In this document: in pieces, positions 1 through 11,095 of the stretch
Layout of the letters: each line of letters begins with the position of its first letter
Numbering within the stretch: the stretch's first letter is position 1
From: Erigeron canadensis
Taxonomy: Eukaryota > Streptophyta > Magnoliopsida > Asterales > Asteraceae
Assembly: GCF_010389155.1 (NCBI RefSeq)
Contig: NC_057769.1
Span: 8,866,735 to 8,930,734 of the forward strand
DNA length: 64,000 bases
Direction of reading: 5' to 3'
The notes under the pieces: generated by a model
The model's database searches: none
What the model was told of the DNA's origin: nothing
The model's input: the letters and a program-made list of their open reading frames with translations, nothing else
Program-made: the position numbers and the translations under genes

Positions 1-1551
1 GAAATATATTTAATGGAGTTAACCTCAGTGATGTTTTCAGAAAAAAACGACAATTACAGTCTAGTTTATAAAACTTTTAAAGGGATGGTTGTGGAACACT
101 GAAAAAACATGGGGATGTTTTATGTAATTTACTCCATTCTCATTTCTAAAATGATGGTCAGCTATACATTACCCCCATCCATTCGTATTATACTTTACCA
201 GATTCAATCTAACTTCGAAGTGAAAGTCATCTATCAAATTTAAACACTTTTTTTTTTATAAATAAAAGTAACTACTTTATTATTCACATTAACCCAAAAC
301 CACATGATGACGATTATAATCAGTTACGGTTCCATAAGAAAAAAAAAATTACGCCAATCTTCCCGACTAAACATACACGGTCTTATATTTGAGTTACCCT
401 CCCCTTTTAAGTTTTAACTAACTTAAAAGAAAAAACCTCATTCGTTTACGGATTTATTTCTAGCACAAACGTACCCCAACACTTATATAGCTTATTTTCT
501 ATTGTTAGTTTGTGTTTTTTTTTTCAATAAAATTTATTTTCTTTAAGTTTGTCTTAGCCCGGTCAGTGTTCACGTTGGTGTAGCAACTTCTTCTTAATTC
601 ACCTGCATATTTCAAATTAAGGTCAGAAAGAAAGATTTACCATCATCTCCTTCTCTTCATCATATCAATCACTTTCTATATATATATTTATATATTTGTT
701 TCTTGCATTATATTATATTGAGTTGCCTGTTCATAGTCATATATTCTGTATGTACAAATTTAGTGCAAACTATGGAATTTTATGTACAAACTTCAACACT
801 CATTTGTTTAACTATGCGTATCAAAGTTTAGCGAGTTTTTTTTTATTAAAATTCGATCATTTTTTGTTAATTTTCTTGTATTTTATGGATTCTTTTTTAT
901 AATGGTGGGGGTTGGTTGTGTACATAAATTGGGATCATCACTTAATCAAGGTTTAACCTGATAATCTCCATGTTCGTCACAAATGCTTTTAATTTTGTTT
1001 CTGTCACGCTATATATAGAGAGGAAAGTTAATTATCAATATATATATATACATACATGTATAAGTATGTTTGTTTAATGTGTTTGTTTATGAATTATGAT
1101 CCATTTGATGGTTTATATATGCGAGTGGTTACCATTATGTTATGATTTTTGGATCTGAACTTAATTTTCTCTAGGTGTGATGTGAATCTTATTAAAATTT
1201 AACCGAAAAGGATCTTTGATTCTCGGTCTGTTGTTTTATTTAGGTGCTAATCATTTGTATGTGTTTGTTTATTTGCTTATACATATAAATGAAAAGATTA
1301 AAGAATGAAGTACCTATATTGTAGTAGTTGAACATAAGTAAGAACAATCAACCATTTATTTGTTAAATTTAATGAATTTCTTGATTGATTTTTCACAAAG
1401 TTTTGTTTATGAGAACCTAACTGATTTAGTCAATGAGACGAGTAAATTTTAAGGGGAAAATGTGCTTCCAAATAGGTTCTCTTGTTCTTGTTTGATGATT
1501 AGAATGGATTGGTTTATAAAATTTAGTCTTTACTTGTGTGGTTGTTGACAG
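1..1551 (+). other. Upstream flank and probable leader intron of the SANT-like gene
   Basis: No convincing coding sequence lies here. The ATG at 1552 is immediately preceded by a pyrimidine-poor but usable acceptor (TTGTTGACAG), so translation probably starts in the second exon and a non-coding first exon plus a leader intron lies in roughly 600-1551. The transcription start could not be fixed. The short frame at 696-902 is AT-rich and low complexity and looks like chance. Confidence 0.4.
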
Positions 1552-3656
1552 ATGGATAAAGATATGGAAGATGTTGATAAACGTGTCCAGTGGCTCCATT
1601 CCGAACAGTATTCTGCTGCTGGTGACATCTTTGGAGAGCCACAAAAGACTTGTCGAATTGGAGATAGATACCAGGCACAAATCCCATCTTTGATGACTGA
1701 AAACGAGCGTGTGCAGCTCATACAGATCACATGTGGTCATGCCGAGCAGACAGATGTTAGAAATCACTTTGGCTTTGGTCTGCCAATTCCTGTCAGTTGG
1801 GTTCATAATCAACATAAAAATAAGGAAGAAACCATGGAATCTGGAGAGGGTAAATCTGGTATTTTAGGTTCTGGAACAGGCATTGATCTGTTTCCGGTTC
1901 CTTGTTCGTCTGGGGAAGAATCTGGGAGTGATATTGAACATAAAAGCTTTCTTCTTGGTTTATACCTATTTGGCAAAAATCTTCGTCTAGTGAACAGATT
2001 CATGGGGAGTAAAGGAATCTCAGATGTAATATCTTATTACTACGGAAAGTTCTATAGAAGCGGTGAACACCAAAAGTGGTCAATGTATCTGAAGAAGAGA
2101 GGCAGAAAGTCCATGCCAGGAAAAAACATTTTCAAGGGGTGGAGGCGACAGGAGCTTTTGTCTCGCTTACTGCCTCGTGTGACAGATGAATGCAAAACTT
2201 GTTTGACTGAGGTAGTTTTCCTACTGTCCCATTCGTATTCGTTATTTATTCTATAATGTTCGGTTAGCTGGTTAGGAAGTCCTTTATATACTACAAACAT
2301 CTATTCATTTACACAAACTACTCGTTAATATAGATATGATTTCCTTTTCAGGCCAGTAGTACATTCGACGAGGGAGTAGTTTCCTTTGAGAAGTATATAT
2401 GTACTTTGAGGGATGCAGTGGGAATCCATCATCTTGTAGAAGCCGTAGGCATTGGCATAGAGAAGCAAGACCTTGCTGTCAAAGTCAAGAAGCGAGCGAG
2501 AAGCAATAAACAAGTGAAAACCAAGAAGCTTCACTCTGATTGTGCTTCTCTTGAAACAGAAGAACTTGTCAATATATTGAAGGATCGCATCGGATTAAGC
2601 AAATCAAAGTTAGATGAGCTCTTTTGGGAAGCTGTTTGGCCTCGTCTTTTAGCAAAAGGATGGCACTCTGAGCAGCCAAGAAACTATTCGTTGGAAAACA
2701 CAAACCATTCTTTGGTGTTTCTTGCACCTGGTGTAGTAAAGTTTTCAAGAAGAAGCCTGGCAAAAGGAAGTCACTACTTTGAGTCATTCACCGAAGTGTT
2801 GAATAAAGTTGCATTGGAACCACATCTTATTGGGCACGAACCAGACAAAGACAGCTCGGTGGAGCCGCCTGCTGAACAAGGATCGGATGATGAACAGCAT
2901 ATGATCAAATTCACAATTGTGGATACCAGTTTAGTTGGGCCTATTAAAGCAAAAGAGATCACTTCACCTACTTTGCAACCGACTAATATGCAAGCATTAT
3001 CAAGTGTTTCTGGAGGAACTGAACTTGACACAATAGAAGTATCGCAAAATGAAGATGTGCAGCATAATAGAGTCAAAATCTCCGGTGCCCTTAGTTTACA
3101 AGATTGTGAAACTAGTGCTACAGAAGAGGACATGACGGCCCATCTTGAACCAGTGATTTCAAAAATTGGAGAGAACAAAACAGAATCAAGTACCAATGTA
3201 AAACCAGTAAGAAAACTGAAGTTGATATTTAAAACAACAGCAAAGCCTCCTGATATTACTACTACTAAAAATGATTGCACAAGAGTTGAAGATACAACTA
3301 TGCAAGATCCACGTCCAAAAAAGAAGCATAAAAGTATAGGGATAGACTTGAACAGCCCTCGAGTAGCTCCAGTTTCCGATTTTGATTACTCATTATGCTC
3401 TGCTAAAGAGTCGGTTTCCCCTGAAACAAGCAAGCAGCCTGAGTTGTGGAATCATGGTGCTAATGGTCAAAGACAAAGTACAAGAAACCGTCCATTGACC
3501 ACAAAAGCATTGGAAGCTCTTGCAAATGGACTTTTGAACCCAAAAAAGAAGAGAGGGTTGGAGGATGGGACCCATAGGCGTGTTCGTCCTAAAACCGCTC
3601 TTGTCTCGAGTTGTGGTGCAAGCTACTTGGAAAACAGGGTGGATAGAATCTCCTGA
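1552..3656 (+). CDS. SANT/ELM2-like nuclear protein, two coding exons
   Basis: Exons are 1552-2211 and 2352-3656. The intron 2212-2351 is GT-AG, phase 0, and the product is 654 residues. Around residues 27-45 an acidic leader gives way to RIGDRYQAQIPSL, typical of the plant family often annotated as arginine-glutamate dipeptide repeat or ELM2/SANT proteins. A SANT-like block follows at about residues 135-215, with conserved YYYGKFYRS and GWRRQELLSRLLP. It continues across the splice into KYICTLRDAVG and LVEAVGIG, which confirms the junction. The C-terminal half is low complexity and acidic, then basic, with KKKHK and KKKRG clusters that could be nuclear localisation signals. It carries IDLNSP, a DLN-type motif resembling EAR repression motifs. 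By family the protein is likely a chromatin or transcription co-regulator; the exact role is unknown. The first in-frame ATG after the acceptor was taken as the start. Confidence 0.85.
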
Positions 3657-4435
3657 ACGACACGAGGTTGACTCGAAGCTTAAATAACTTGCTATCATAG
3701 TCCTTTCTTCTTTGTGACATTGTGAATTGTGATAGAGTTTTATATGAACATTGAGAACTTGGACATTTTGTTACTTGTCAAGTTAATCAACATGACAAGC
3801 AAGGGCATTTCCATGAAATTCTCGTGGAATATTTGAACCAAATAACCCCTTCTGTTTAACTCATATTGATATAAACCAAAACATAATGATATTTTACTAC
3901 ACCATTTTAGAGTTTCACTAACAATCATTAACAACTGAATGCATTCTTGACTTGATGTACTAGCTAGCTGATATGAGTCGTAACTTACTTTGCAATAGTC
4001 AAACACAAGATGTCTTGAATTTTTGGAAGAAGAAATACTGATGTTAAATAAAAAAAGCGGTACATTACGGAGTAACTTTTATACGTTCATATCAAATTTC
4101 AGATGGAGAACAGATGATTAGCTTTATAAACATAGCACATAGCCCCTATGCTTAAACATCGTAATATATGTATATGTTTTTTATGAGAAGTTGTAGGACT
4201 GGTAACACTATCTAAAATTAATATTACTCGCTCTCTGAAATTAATATTACTCGTTAACCATAATCTTTATGTTTAATAAAATCATTATATATTAATTAAA
4301 AATACTTGGATAAAATAACTCTTACACGATTATAGATATTATTTACCCATTATTATGATATTTAATTTTAATTAGTAAAAACTCGTACATTTTTAAAAGT
4401 TAGTGTATATCATTAAAATTGGACATTGAACAGTT
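3657..4435. other. 3' flank of the SANT-like gene, no gene seen
   Basis: AT-rich sequence that includes the probable 3' UTR of the upstream gene. No conserved frame or clear repeat terminus was found. Confidence 0.5.
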
Positions 4436-5398
4436 ACTTCCTCCGTCCCAATTTAAATGTCATGTTGACTAACTTTGACCATAAATAACTTTGTTTGTAC
4501 TATATGTTAATTGATGAAACTTATATGAACAAAAAGTACATTAAAAACTCAATTCATTCATATATTTTATATCAAGTGTTACATGACACAAACAAAGTTA
4601 TTTACGGTCAAAGTTTGTCAATATGACAATTAAAATGGGACGGAGGGGCGGGGACGGAGCCAGAATAATTTTTGTGAGGGGGCAAATTTAAGAGTTGTTT
4701 ATTATAATTATTAGATTCATCTTCTGGGGAAAATTGTTTTAAAAAAAATAGACCCTGAACCATAAGTAGAAAAAATGGACTCCTAAAAGAATTTCGTTAA
4801 CATTGGGTTTAGTCAGATTATCAACAATCAGTTTTGAGAAGGCCGGGTTTAGCACAAGTAAGTGTCAGTTATGAAAATATCTATCTTTTACATGAATATT
4901 GGTCTTTGCAATTTTGGAGCAATGATATACAATTTAGCTTGTACATATATATTTTATACGGAGTATATGACTATTGTGATTACTATTATATTAATGATTT
5001 GAAAACAATAATATTTTCATATACAACTATACTATATAATGTATAATAAATTTATCCAAACAAATAAAACACTTTCTTCATTAACCCTCCAACTTTACCC
5101 CTCAAGTAACTTTTAACTTGGAATCTCCACCATTTTTCAACCTCTCTTTTTCAACTCTATTAAAAATCAAAACAACTCAAGATTTTTACTCTACTAATAG
5201 CGAATTAATCACAAAATTAATGCTTCAAACATAAGTAACGTACTTTCAAAGAAGAATTTTATGACAACGACGGTGACATTTGTTGCATCTTCTATTTATT
5301 TACTTCAAATAACCTCTAAAAAAATACATTGTACCAAAATTGAAATGGGGGCAGTTGCCCCCTGCCCCTATTGTAGAACCGTCTCTGCGGAGGGGGTA
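4436..5398. mobile_element. Stowaway-like MITE, interrupted near its right end
   Basis: The left terminus reads TACTTCCTCCGTCCC. The right terminus, after removing the inserted element at 4649-5387 and one copy of its target duplication, reads GGGACGGAGGGGGTA. These are the inverted termini of plant Stowaway (Tc1/mariner) MITEs, which insert at TA. The arms continue inward (TTGACTAACTTTGACC against GGTCAAAGTTTGTCAA), giving a roughly 215-bp fold-back element. It carries no coding capacity. Confidence 0.75.
4649..5387. mobile_element. hAT-like non-autonomous element nested in the Stowaway MITE
   Basis: The element starts CGGGGACGG and ends CCGTCTCTG, imperfect inverted termini of the CAGRGRCGG type. 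It is flanked on both sides by the 8-bp duplication CGGAGGGG (4641-4648 and 5388-5395), as expected for hAT transposition. The target is the terminal inverted repeat of the Stowaway element. The 739-bp interior is AT-rich with only short frames and no recognisable transposase, so it would need a helper. Confidence 0.65.
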
Positions 5399-7619
5399 TA
5401 ATAACATGATTTCACTAGATTTAACTATCTTTTGACTGAATTCACTATGATGATCCATTTGTTGCTATATATCATGCAACAAGTCTCGCAAAAGATCAGT
5501 ACATTCGAAATGTTATCTATTATCTAATTAAAAAGGAAAAGAGTTTTATTTTTTTCTATATAATATATAGAGCCATCGTAGTTCTATGGGTTTTGGAACG
5601 GACAAAAGTGTAAGCCCACTACTTGAAGCAACTTTCATAAGCCCAACAAGATTTCTGAGGCCAAACTTTTTATATTATCTCTGCAAAGCCACTTCCATTT
5701 TTTTTTTTTTTGTTACTTGTTTATTCCCCTGAATTAATTTCATAAAACAACACATGGCCATATTTTTTTCATAATCAACACATGGCCATATTTTTTCCTT
5801 CCATCTTTAGCATATAGTATACCAACCAGTGTCATGTCTCCTGAGACTCGTGTAAGGTTGTAACACACTAACACCCCAACTTCTAAAAATTATTATATAT
5901 ATGTCAATATAATGTATCATAAATATTTTATAAAGATGTTAATTGGTAGGTTAAAATGGATAAATAATGTATTGAGAAAAGAACCTAAATAGCTAAGGAG
6001 TATTGTAAATGGAATGGATAGAAACTGTCAAAAGCAATACTTGGGAGACTAATATGCAAAATTCGGATAAGAGTCTGGATTGGAGAAACACAATCTCAAA
6101 CCTCGTTTTCCATGTTTGTTCGTGTTGTAACGTCTCCCTTTTTTAACCAGATTGGGCATTATTGTTGTTGTCGTTGTCATTTATGGTTTTACATGTGATT
6201 TTGCTTCTTAAAACGAGAAGTTAAAAAAATCCCTAAAGAAATGAAAGTTATGATTATTTGGTTGGCTTTGGTGTTTTGATCAAAAAATTTGGGAGAAAGA
6301 TGAAACGGAATTAACCTTTGGGTCGCATGTGATAGAATCAATAATTATATATACACAAATTTTATTTGAGGTATAAATGCATATTCTTCGTACTGCTTTT
6401 GATTTAGAGTTCTTAAAACTATTAGAAATCTGAAGATTTTGACACATTTGATAGGATGTTATACGAACCTACGAAATGATGTACATAACATATTTCATAA
6501 GGGTTGAGATGGTTGAAAGAAACTTCAATGCCAAGTTCAACAACTTTCATAATAGTTATCTATCTTGACCTGATATATATTAATTAATAGTATTATATTT
6601 CTTTATCTTTAGAAAGGGTATAAGTATTTCTAATTATTTAACCACCCTAGACCTAAGTCCTTTGTGTGTGGGTTTCGTGGGCATTCCCCCACACATATAG
6701 TCAATCAGAGGGGTATATGTATATCATTAATGGGGTTCCTGAAGTTATAAGAAATTTGGAAGTTTTGATCAATTTGATATAACAAAATTATTATGATAGT
6801 TTTTTTAGATAAAAGTTGGGTATAATTGATGTAAATAACATGTATTATGCGGGTAATAAGCTAGTAATAATTAATTGTATAATATTTCTTTATCTTTAGA
6901 AAGAGTTTAAAGTATTTCTAATTATTTAACCACCCCTAGACCTAAGTCCTTTGTGTGTGGGTTTTGTAAAATTATTATGATAGTTTTTTTAGATAAAATT
7001 TGGGTCAAAATTGATGTAAATAACATGATATTCTAATTGGAATTGAAATTTATAGTTTCACAAAGTCAAATTGAAGTTTATTGAACTTGACGTAGGAATT
7101 TTATTCGAAACTTCGACAAAAGATTTTCTGACAATGGATAGAATGGAATTCACTTAAAAGTGAAAATGGCCAAAACTATAGGACTTCTCAGTTAGTAGTG
7201 AAAATGGAACTGAAAACAAGTTGAGTTGAATAAGGTTATACTTGATCGAATATAGGTAATATATAAGAGGCGGTCACAACTTTAACAAGGTAAGTTCTCT
7301 GATTAATATACGACTTTGTAGTTGATTTTAATGGCCTAGCGTATGGACATACACTTCTTGGTGAATGAGTATTGGTTTCATATATGTGCAGTGCGTACAA
7401 CAACTCATTGACAATAAACAACATTTTGGCAATTAATTTAGCCCTGACTTTTATGCAAAAGAAACTCTACAATCGGTCGGTCATGACATGATGTGGTCTC
7501 ATTACTATTCATTTGACTCATACACGTAAGTGTAAAGTCTATGCATGATCCTATCATTATTTGATTCTTTTAATTTGTTTTTTTATATTGTTTGTATGAT
7601 GGTTGATCTCACTAAACAT
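5399..7619. repeat. Non-coding AT-rich stretch with local duplications
   Basis: No gene is supported. A segment of about 90 bp occurs twice, near 6585-6680 and 6876-6968, sharing TTTCTTTATCTTTAGAAAG and GACCTAAGTCCTTTGTGTG. A second segment (AAATTATTATGATAGTTTTT through GATGTAAATAACATG) occurs near 6785-6842 and 6966-7026. The two duplications are shuffled relative to each other, suggesting replication slippage or remnants of a decayed transposon. Confidence 0.5.
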
Positions 7620-7885
7620 GTCGCTTACATTTTAGTCGCCGTTCAATTTCGAAACGCGTAACACGACCAGGTCAAACAGGGTACCCCACCACCCACTATT
7701 TCGCCGCAAATAGTGGGTCCCAACTGACAGACTGCAGAGATTCAACGTGACCGTTTCACGTGCCATGGACCCCACTAATTGCGGTCAGGTTGCTCAAACA
7801 CATTATCCGACACTTCAATACGTACGTTTTCTGGGTCTGCCCAAATATCCTCCAAACTATCCATTTGAAACAATTCAAGTAAACA

Positions 7886-8182
7886 TGATGCAGGAAGAAG
7901 TGCATTCAAATGGCTCAAGAACAAATGATTAAATCAAAGACGAAAACATTGACAAAAGTCAATTTTCATATAAACTCAATAATATTCAACTGAATTGTAC
8001 AATAAAGAGAATTCATATAGAATTCAACTGACTTATATATTGAATTCTATATGAATTCTCGTTATTGTATAATTCAGTCGAATATTATTGAGTTTATATG
8101 AAAATTGACTTTTGTCAATGTTTTCGGTCTTTGATTTAATCATTTGTTCTTGAGTCATTTGAATGCACTTCTTCCTGCATCA
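7886..8182. repeat. Near-perfect palindrome occupying the 5' LTR position
   Basis: The left arm (about 7886-8026) and right arm (about 8041-8182) are reverse complements with only a handful of mismatches over about 140 bp, around a loop of roughly 14 bp. The right arm matches the distal half (R-U5, about 9450-9582) of the element's own 3' LTR. The U3 and TATA region seen in the 3' LTR (GTATAAATA near 9442) is absent from this block, so it probably lacks promoter function. Confidence 0.85.
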
Positions 8183-8184
8183 GT

Positions 8185-8196
8185 TGGTATCAGAGC
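8185..8196 (+). promoter_or_regulatory. Primer binding site, initiator Met tRNA type
   Basis: TGGTATCAGAGC matches the complement of the 3' end of plant initiator methionine tRNA. It lies two bases after the terminal CA of the 5' block, the normal place for priming minus-strand DNA synthesis. Confidence 0.85.
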
Positions 8197-8210
8197 TCAG
8201 GTTAATTCAA

Positions 8211-9296
8211 ATGGATCTGCGTGATGAGAACCACTTTTTTACTCGCCGAATCGCCGAACGAGGCAGCGATGAAATCGTGTTCTATTCACAAGATCGCAAG
8301 ATCCAGGAAACTGACCCAAAAGATGTCATCTGGGATGAGATCAGTGGGAAAGAGGAGTATCCTGATGACGGCGATAGTTACAAGTTTCAAGAAACCGACT
8401 CAGAGTTTTTCATCCGGGGTGAGAACTATGGGAAAGAGGAATATCTTGAGAGTTGTAGCACCATTTATCCATCACCTCCTTGTTTCGATAATTATGGAGA
8501 CGAAAAGGTGAGCATCGAAGATTTCTGGTGGGTTGCAAAAGCCTTGAACATGGTTGTCGTTCAAGAGGGGAGAACTGACGAAAGAGAGATCACCGGAGAG
8601 AATCCCGAGTATGCGAATGTATCGACCCGTATTTTAAGTAATTTCATGATGGGAGAAAAGACCGACATTGGTAGCATTATTGATCATAAAGTTGCGGTAG
8701 TTGCAGAGAGTATCTCGTTGAAGGCCTTGAAGCAGTTGAAGATGGCAGTTTTACGATGCCCATGACTGGTGACAATGTTAGTTCTATGGTGGTGACAAGC
8801 TGTTGGGCTGCTAGCATTGTAGATTCGTCTATCATGCCTAGAAAATCGAAGAGTTTAATTGTTGGACCTGATTTGTCGGGATGTCAAACTGGTGATGATG
8901 TTAGTATTTTGACTAAACAACCGTGTATTGAGGAAACTAGAAAAATGGTGAATATTCAAAAGAAGAAAGATATTTTGTTTTTTGGTGGAGAAGATACTTG
9001 CTAAAATGGATGTTGGGTGGGAATTAATTTCTATAGTATTTTGTAAGGATTTATGTGAGCATGAGATACTCACACGTGGGTTGTCAATTAATAGTTGGCA
9101 TGAAAATCTACTTCAATCGAGTAGCTTTGATGGTGGAATCATAGAAAAACAAGTAGAATTGTTTAAGCAATTCATCATATTCATGAGTATGATTCGAAGT
9201 GATATTCCATACGAACCAGGTGGTTGTAGTTCGACTATGTGTTTTAAGCATGCGGCAAAACTCGAGGACGAGTTTTTTCGAAGAGGGAGAGAATGA
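8211..9296 (+). pseudogene. Interior ORF of the small LTR element, frameshifted
   Basis: An open frame of 184 codons (8211-8765) starts 15 bases after the primer binding site. It is acidic, with two similar blocks (GKEEYPDDGDSYKFQETD and YGKEEYLES). Coding character continues in other frames at 8756-9004 and 8982-9296, ending EDEFFRRGRE just before the purine tract. The last part (GWELISIVFCKDLCEHE, then SWHE) matches the ORF of the relative at 26215-26748 (KWELIHTIFYMDLCEDE, then GWHE). The protein is therefore family-specific and was once under selection. It has no gag zinc knuckle or enzyme motif I recognise, and its function is unknown. Confidence 0.6.
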
Positions 9297-9582
9297 TGCA
9301 GGAGACCCGTAACCCGACCCAGAATGCGGTTAATTTAAATGTTTTATTTTAATAAATTATCTTTTATTTTTATAAGTTATTTTCTATTTTGGTTTGATAA
9401 CTATGAATTGATTTGTTTCTTATTTTAAAGGTGTTAAGATTAGTATAAATATGAATCCTCGTTATTGTACAATTCAGTTGAATATTATTAAGTTTATATG
9501 AAAATTGACTTTTGTCAATGTTTTCGGTCTTTAATTTAATCATTTGTTCTTGAGTCATTTGAATGCACTTCTTCCTGCATCA
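9294..9582 (+). repeat. 3' LTR of the small retrotransposon
   Basis: A 289-bp LTR starting TGATGCAGGAGACC and ending CTTCCTGCATCA, with 10-bp inverted ends. A TATA-like TATAAATA lies near 9443, followed by the R-U5 part that is shared with the 5' palindrome. Confidence 0.8.
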
Positions 9583-9587
9583 AAACA

Positions 9588-10460
9588 TCTAGTTCATTAA
9601 CTATTCATAATATACACATATGTATAATATCTATATTTATATTCATAATATATATATATATACGTATACATCAATATACATGTGCTAAATATAATTGGAA
9701 TATGGCTTTGAAAACGAAATTTGTGAATCAAAACGACTGAAAACGAAAGTTATGCGTATGAAAACTAAAAGATTGAAAACGAAAGTTATGCGTATGAAAA
9801 CTAAAAGTTATGCGAATGAAACTACGAAATATACAATTTATACTGCAGGATCAAGATGGGCTTTTCTTATCCTGAATGGTGGGCTGACATACTCTGGCCA
9901 ATAACGAATTATTTCAGAAAGGGCTGCCATACTCTTATCTTATCCATGGTGAATAACGATTCCCGAGACTTCCTAAACGTGAATTGTCAGAGAGGGGCCC
10001 CACTATTAGCGATGACGTCGCCGCTAATAGTTTGGTGGGATTGACCGTTGACCTGGTGGTGTTACCCTGTGCCATATAGCCCGGTTCAAGAAATAGTGGA
10101 AAAAAGGGCCGGTGGACTAGAAGGCTTTTGAAATCGGGTTGAAAATTTACTTTTCCCATTCATATGATCTAGAAGTGACCGCATCTTTTGAAAATATCAC
10201 TATTTGATATCATGAATATTAACCCACGTGGCCACGTACTCTTTTGTAATGATTTGTTTTGGTTGTACGTAGACTTTTGTATGGTTGAAAATGGTCATGT
10301 TTAAATTGTCAAAGGGAAGTGATATTTTTATAATAAATTTTAGTAACTTATAACAAATCTTTCATAATATAGTTATACATTGTGTAATATAGTTTGTACC
10401 TTTATTATAGATAGCTATATTGTTTGATAAATATCACTCTTCATTGTCAAATGGTTGATT
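9588..10460. other. Intergenic stretch, no gene
   Basis: It contains a short simple repeat, (GAAAACGAAAGTTATGCGTAT)-like, near 9711-9820 and the right part of the possible fold-back element. No gene is supported. Confidence 0.5.
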
Positions 10461-10874
10461 TATATAATACTATGTTATAAAGCATTTTGTCATTTTTTCC
10501 AAATCTAAATTAAGTAATTGAACAATCTAAATTATCTTAATTTAAATAATATACCTATAATACCTTTAAATCTCAACTATTTATTTTTCACTATCTTCTC
10601 AAATCTTAACCACTCATTTTTTTTTTCTTTTTCATCCATTAATCATTTTATTTCTTTTTATTACAAAAACCGTATATCGATAAATCATAAAAATTGTTTG
10701 GGTGTTCTTAAAATTCAATGTTCTTTCATTAAAGATGTCATTTAATATACTTTTGACGAATTTTTAAATCTGAGGGCAGAACCCGTACGGTTAAGGTATT
10801 TGGCTATCATACTCTATGACTTGACCTATCACCCCCACCATCTCACCGCCGCAACGCGCAGACACTATCTCTTG
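10461..10874 (+). mobile_element. Helitron-like non-autonomous element, family Y
   Basis: The 3' part reads GCCGCAACGCGCAGACAC then TATCTCTTG. A partial GC hairpin stands about 10-15 nt from a CTNG-like end, typical of plant Helitron 3' termini. The 5' part has TATGTTATAAAGC. Full-length relatives occur in this window at 43255-43693 (-) and 50605-51090 (+), sharing CGTATATCGATAAAT, a fixed GTACGG block and a TGACCTATCAC block. The ends here are worn. Confidence 0.5.
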
Positions 10875-11095
10875 TAAAGTTATAAATTCCTTTCAGTAAG
10901 CATAAAAGTTGAGGTAATAGTCGGATCGGGTATGTTCTTGTATGTTTTTAAGTTCCCAACTGTTTGCTAGATTCTTATATCAAAAAACGTAACTTAGTTA
11001 AATAAAAAACCGTATATTGAATTAAAAGACTAGAAAACCTCTCTTGTGCGTCTACGTACCCATTTTACCAATACTGATTAGCTTAGGACTTAAAT

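Larger units (their letters stand above)
7886..9582 (+). mobile_element. Small non-autonomous LTR retrotransposon with palindromic 5' LTR
   Basis: The 1,697-bp insertion is bounded by the 5-bp target duplication AAACA (7881-7885 and 9583-9587). It has a left terminal block at 7886-8182, a primer binding site (TGGTATCAGAGC, complementary to initiator methionine tRNA) at 8185-8196, a coding-like interior, a purine tract (AGAGGGAGAGAA) just before 9294, and a 3' LTR at 9294-9582 running TG to CA. No protease, integrase or reverse transcriptase is present, so it must be mobilised in trans. The left block is not a normal LTR copy but an inverted duplication of the R-U5 part. A relative lies at 25904-27591 on the minus strand. 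Confidence 0.85.
7620..10170. repeat. Possible older fold-back element disrupted by the retrotransposon
   Basis: Sequences on either side of the retrotransposon at 7886-9582 resemble one another in inverted orientation. The left block near 7660-7770 has ACCAGGTCAA and a CCCACTATTT...AAATAGTGGG hairpin. The right block near 9960-10075, read on the minus strand, has ACCAGGTCAA and a CCAAACTATTAGCGG...CGCTAATAGTGGGG hairpin. Similarity is patchy, so the boundaries and family are uncertain. Confidence 0.3.

Noticed and set aside
1530..2300. Several minus-strand frames opposite the SANT-like gene
   Set aside because: They are antisense shadows of a coding exon with clear family motifs on the plus strand.
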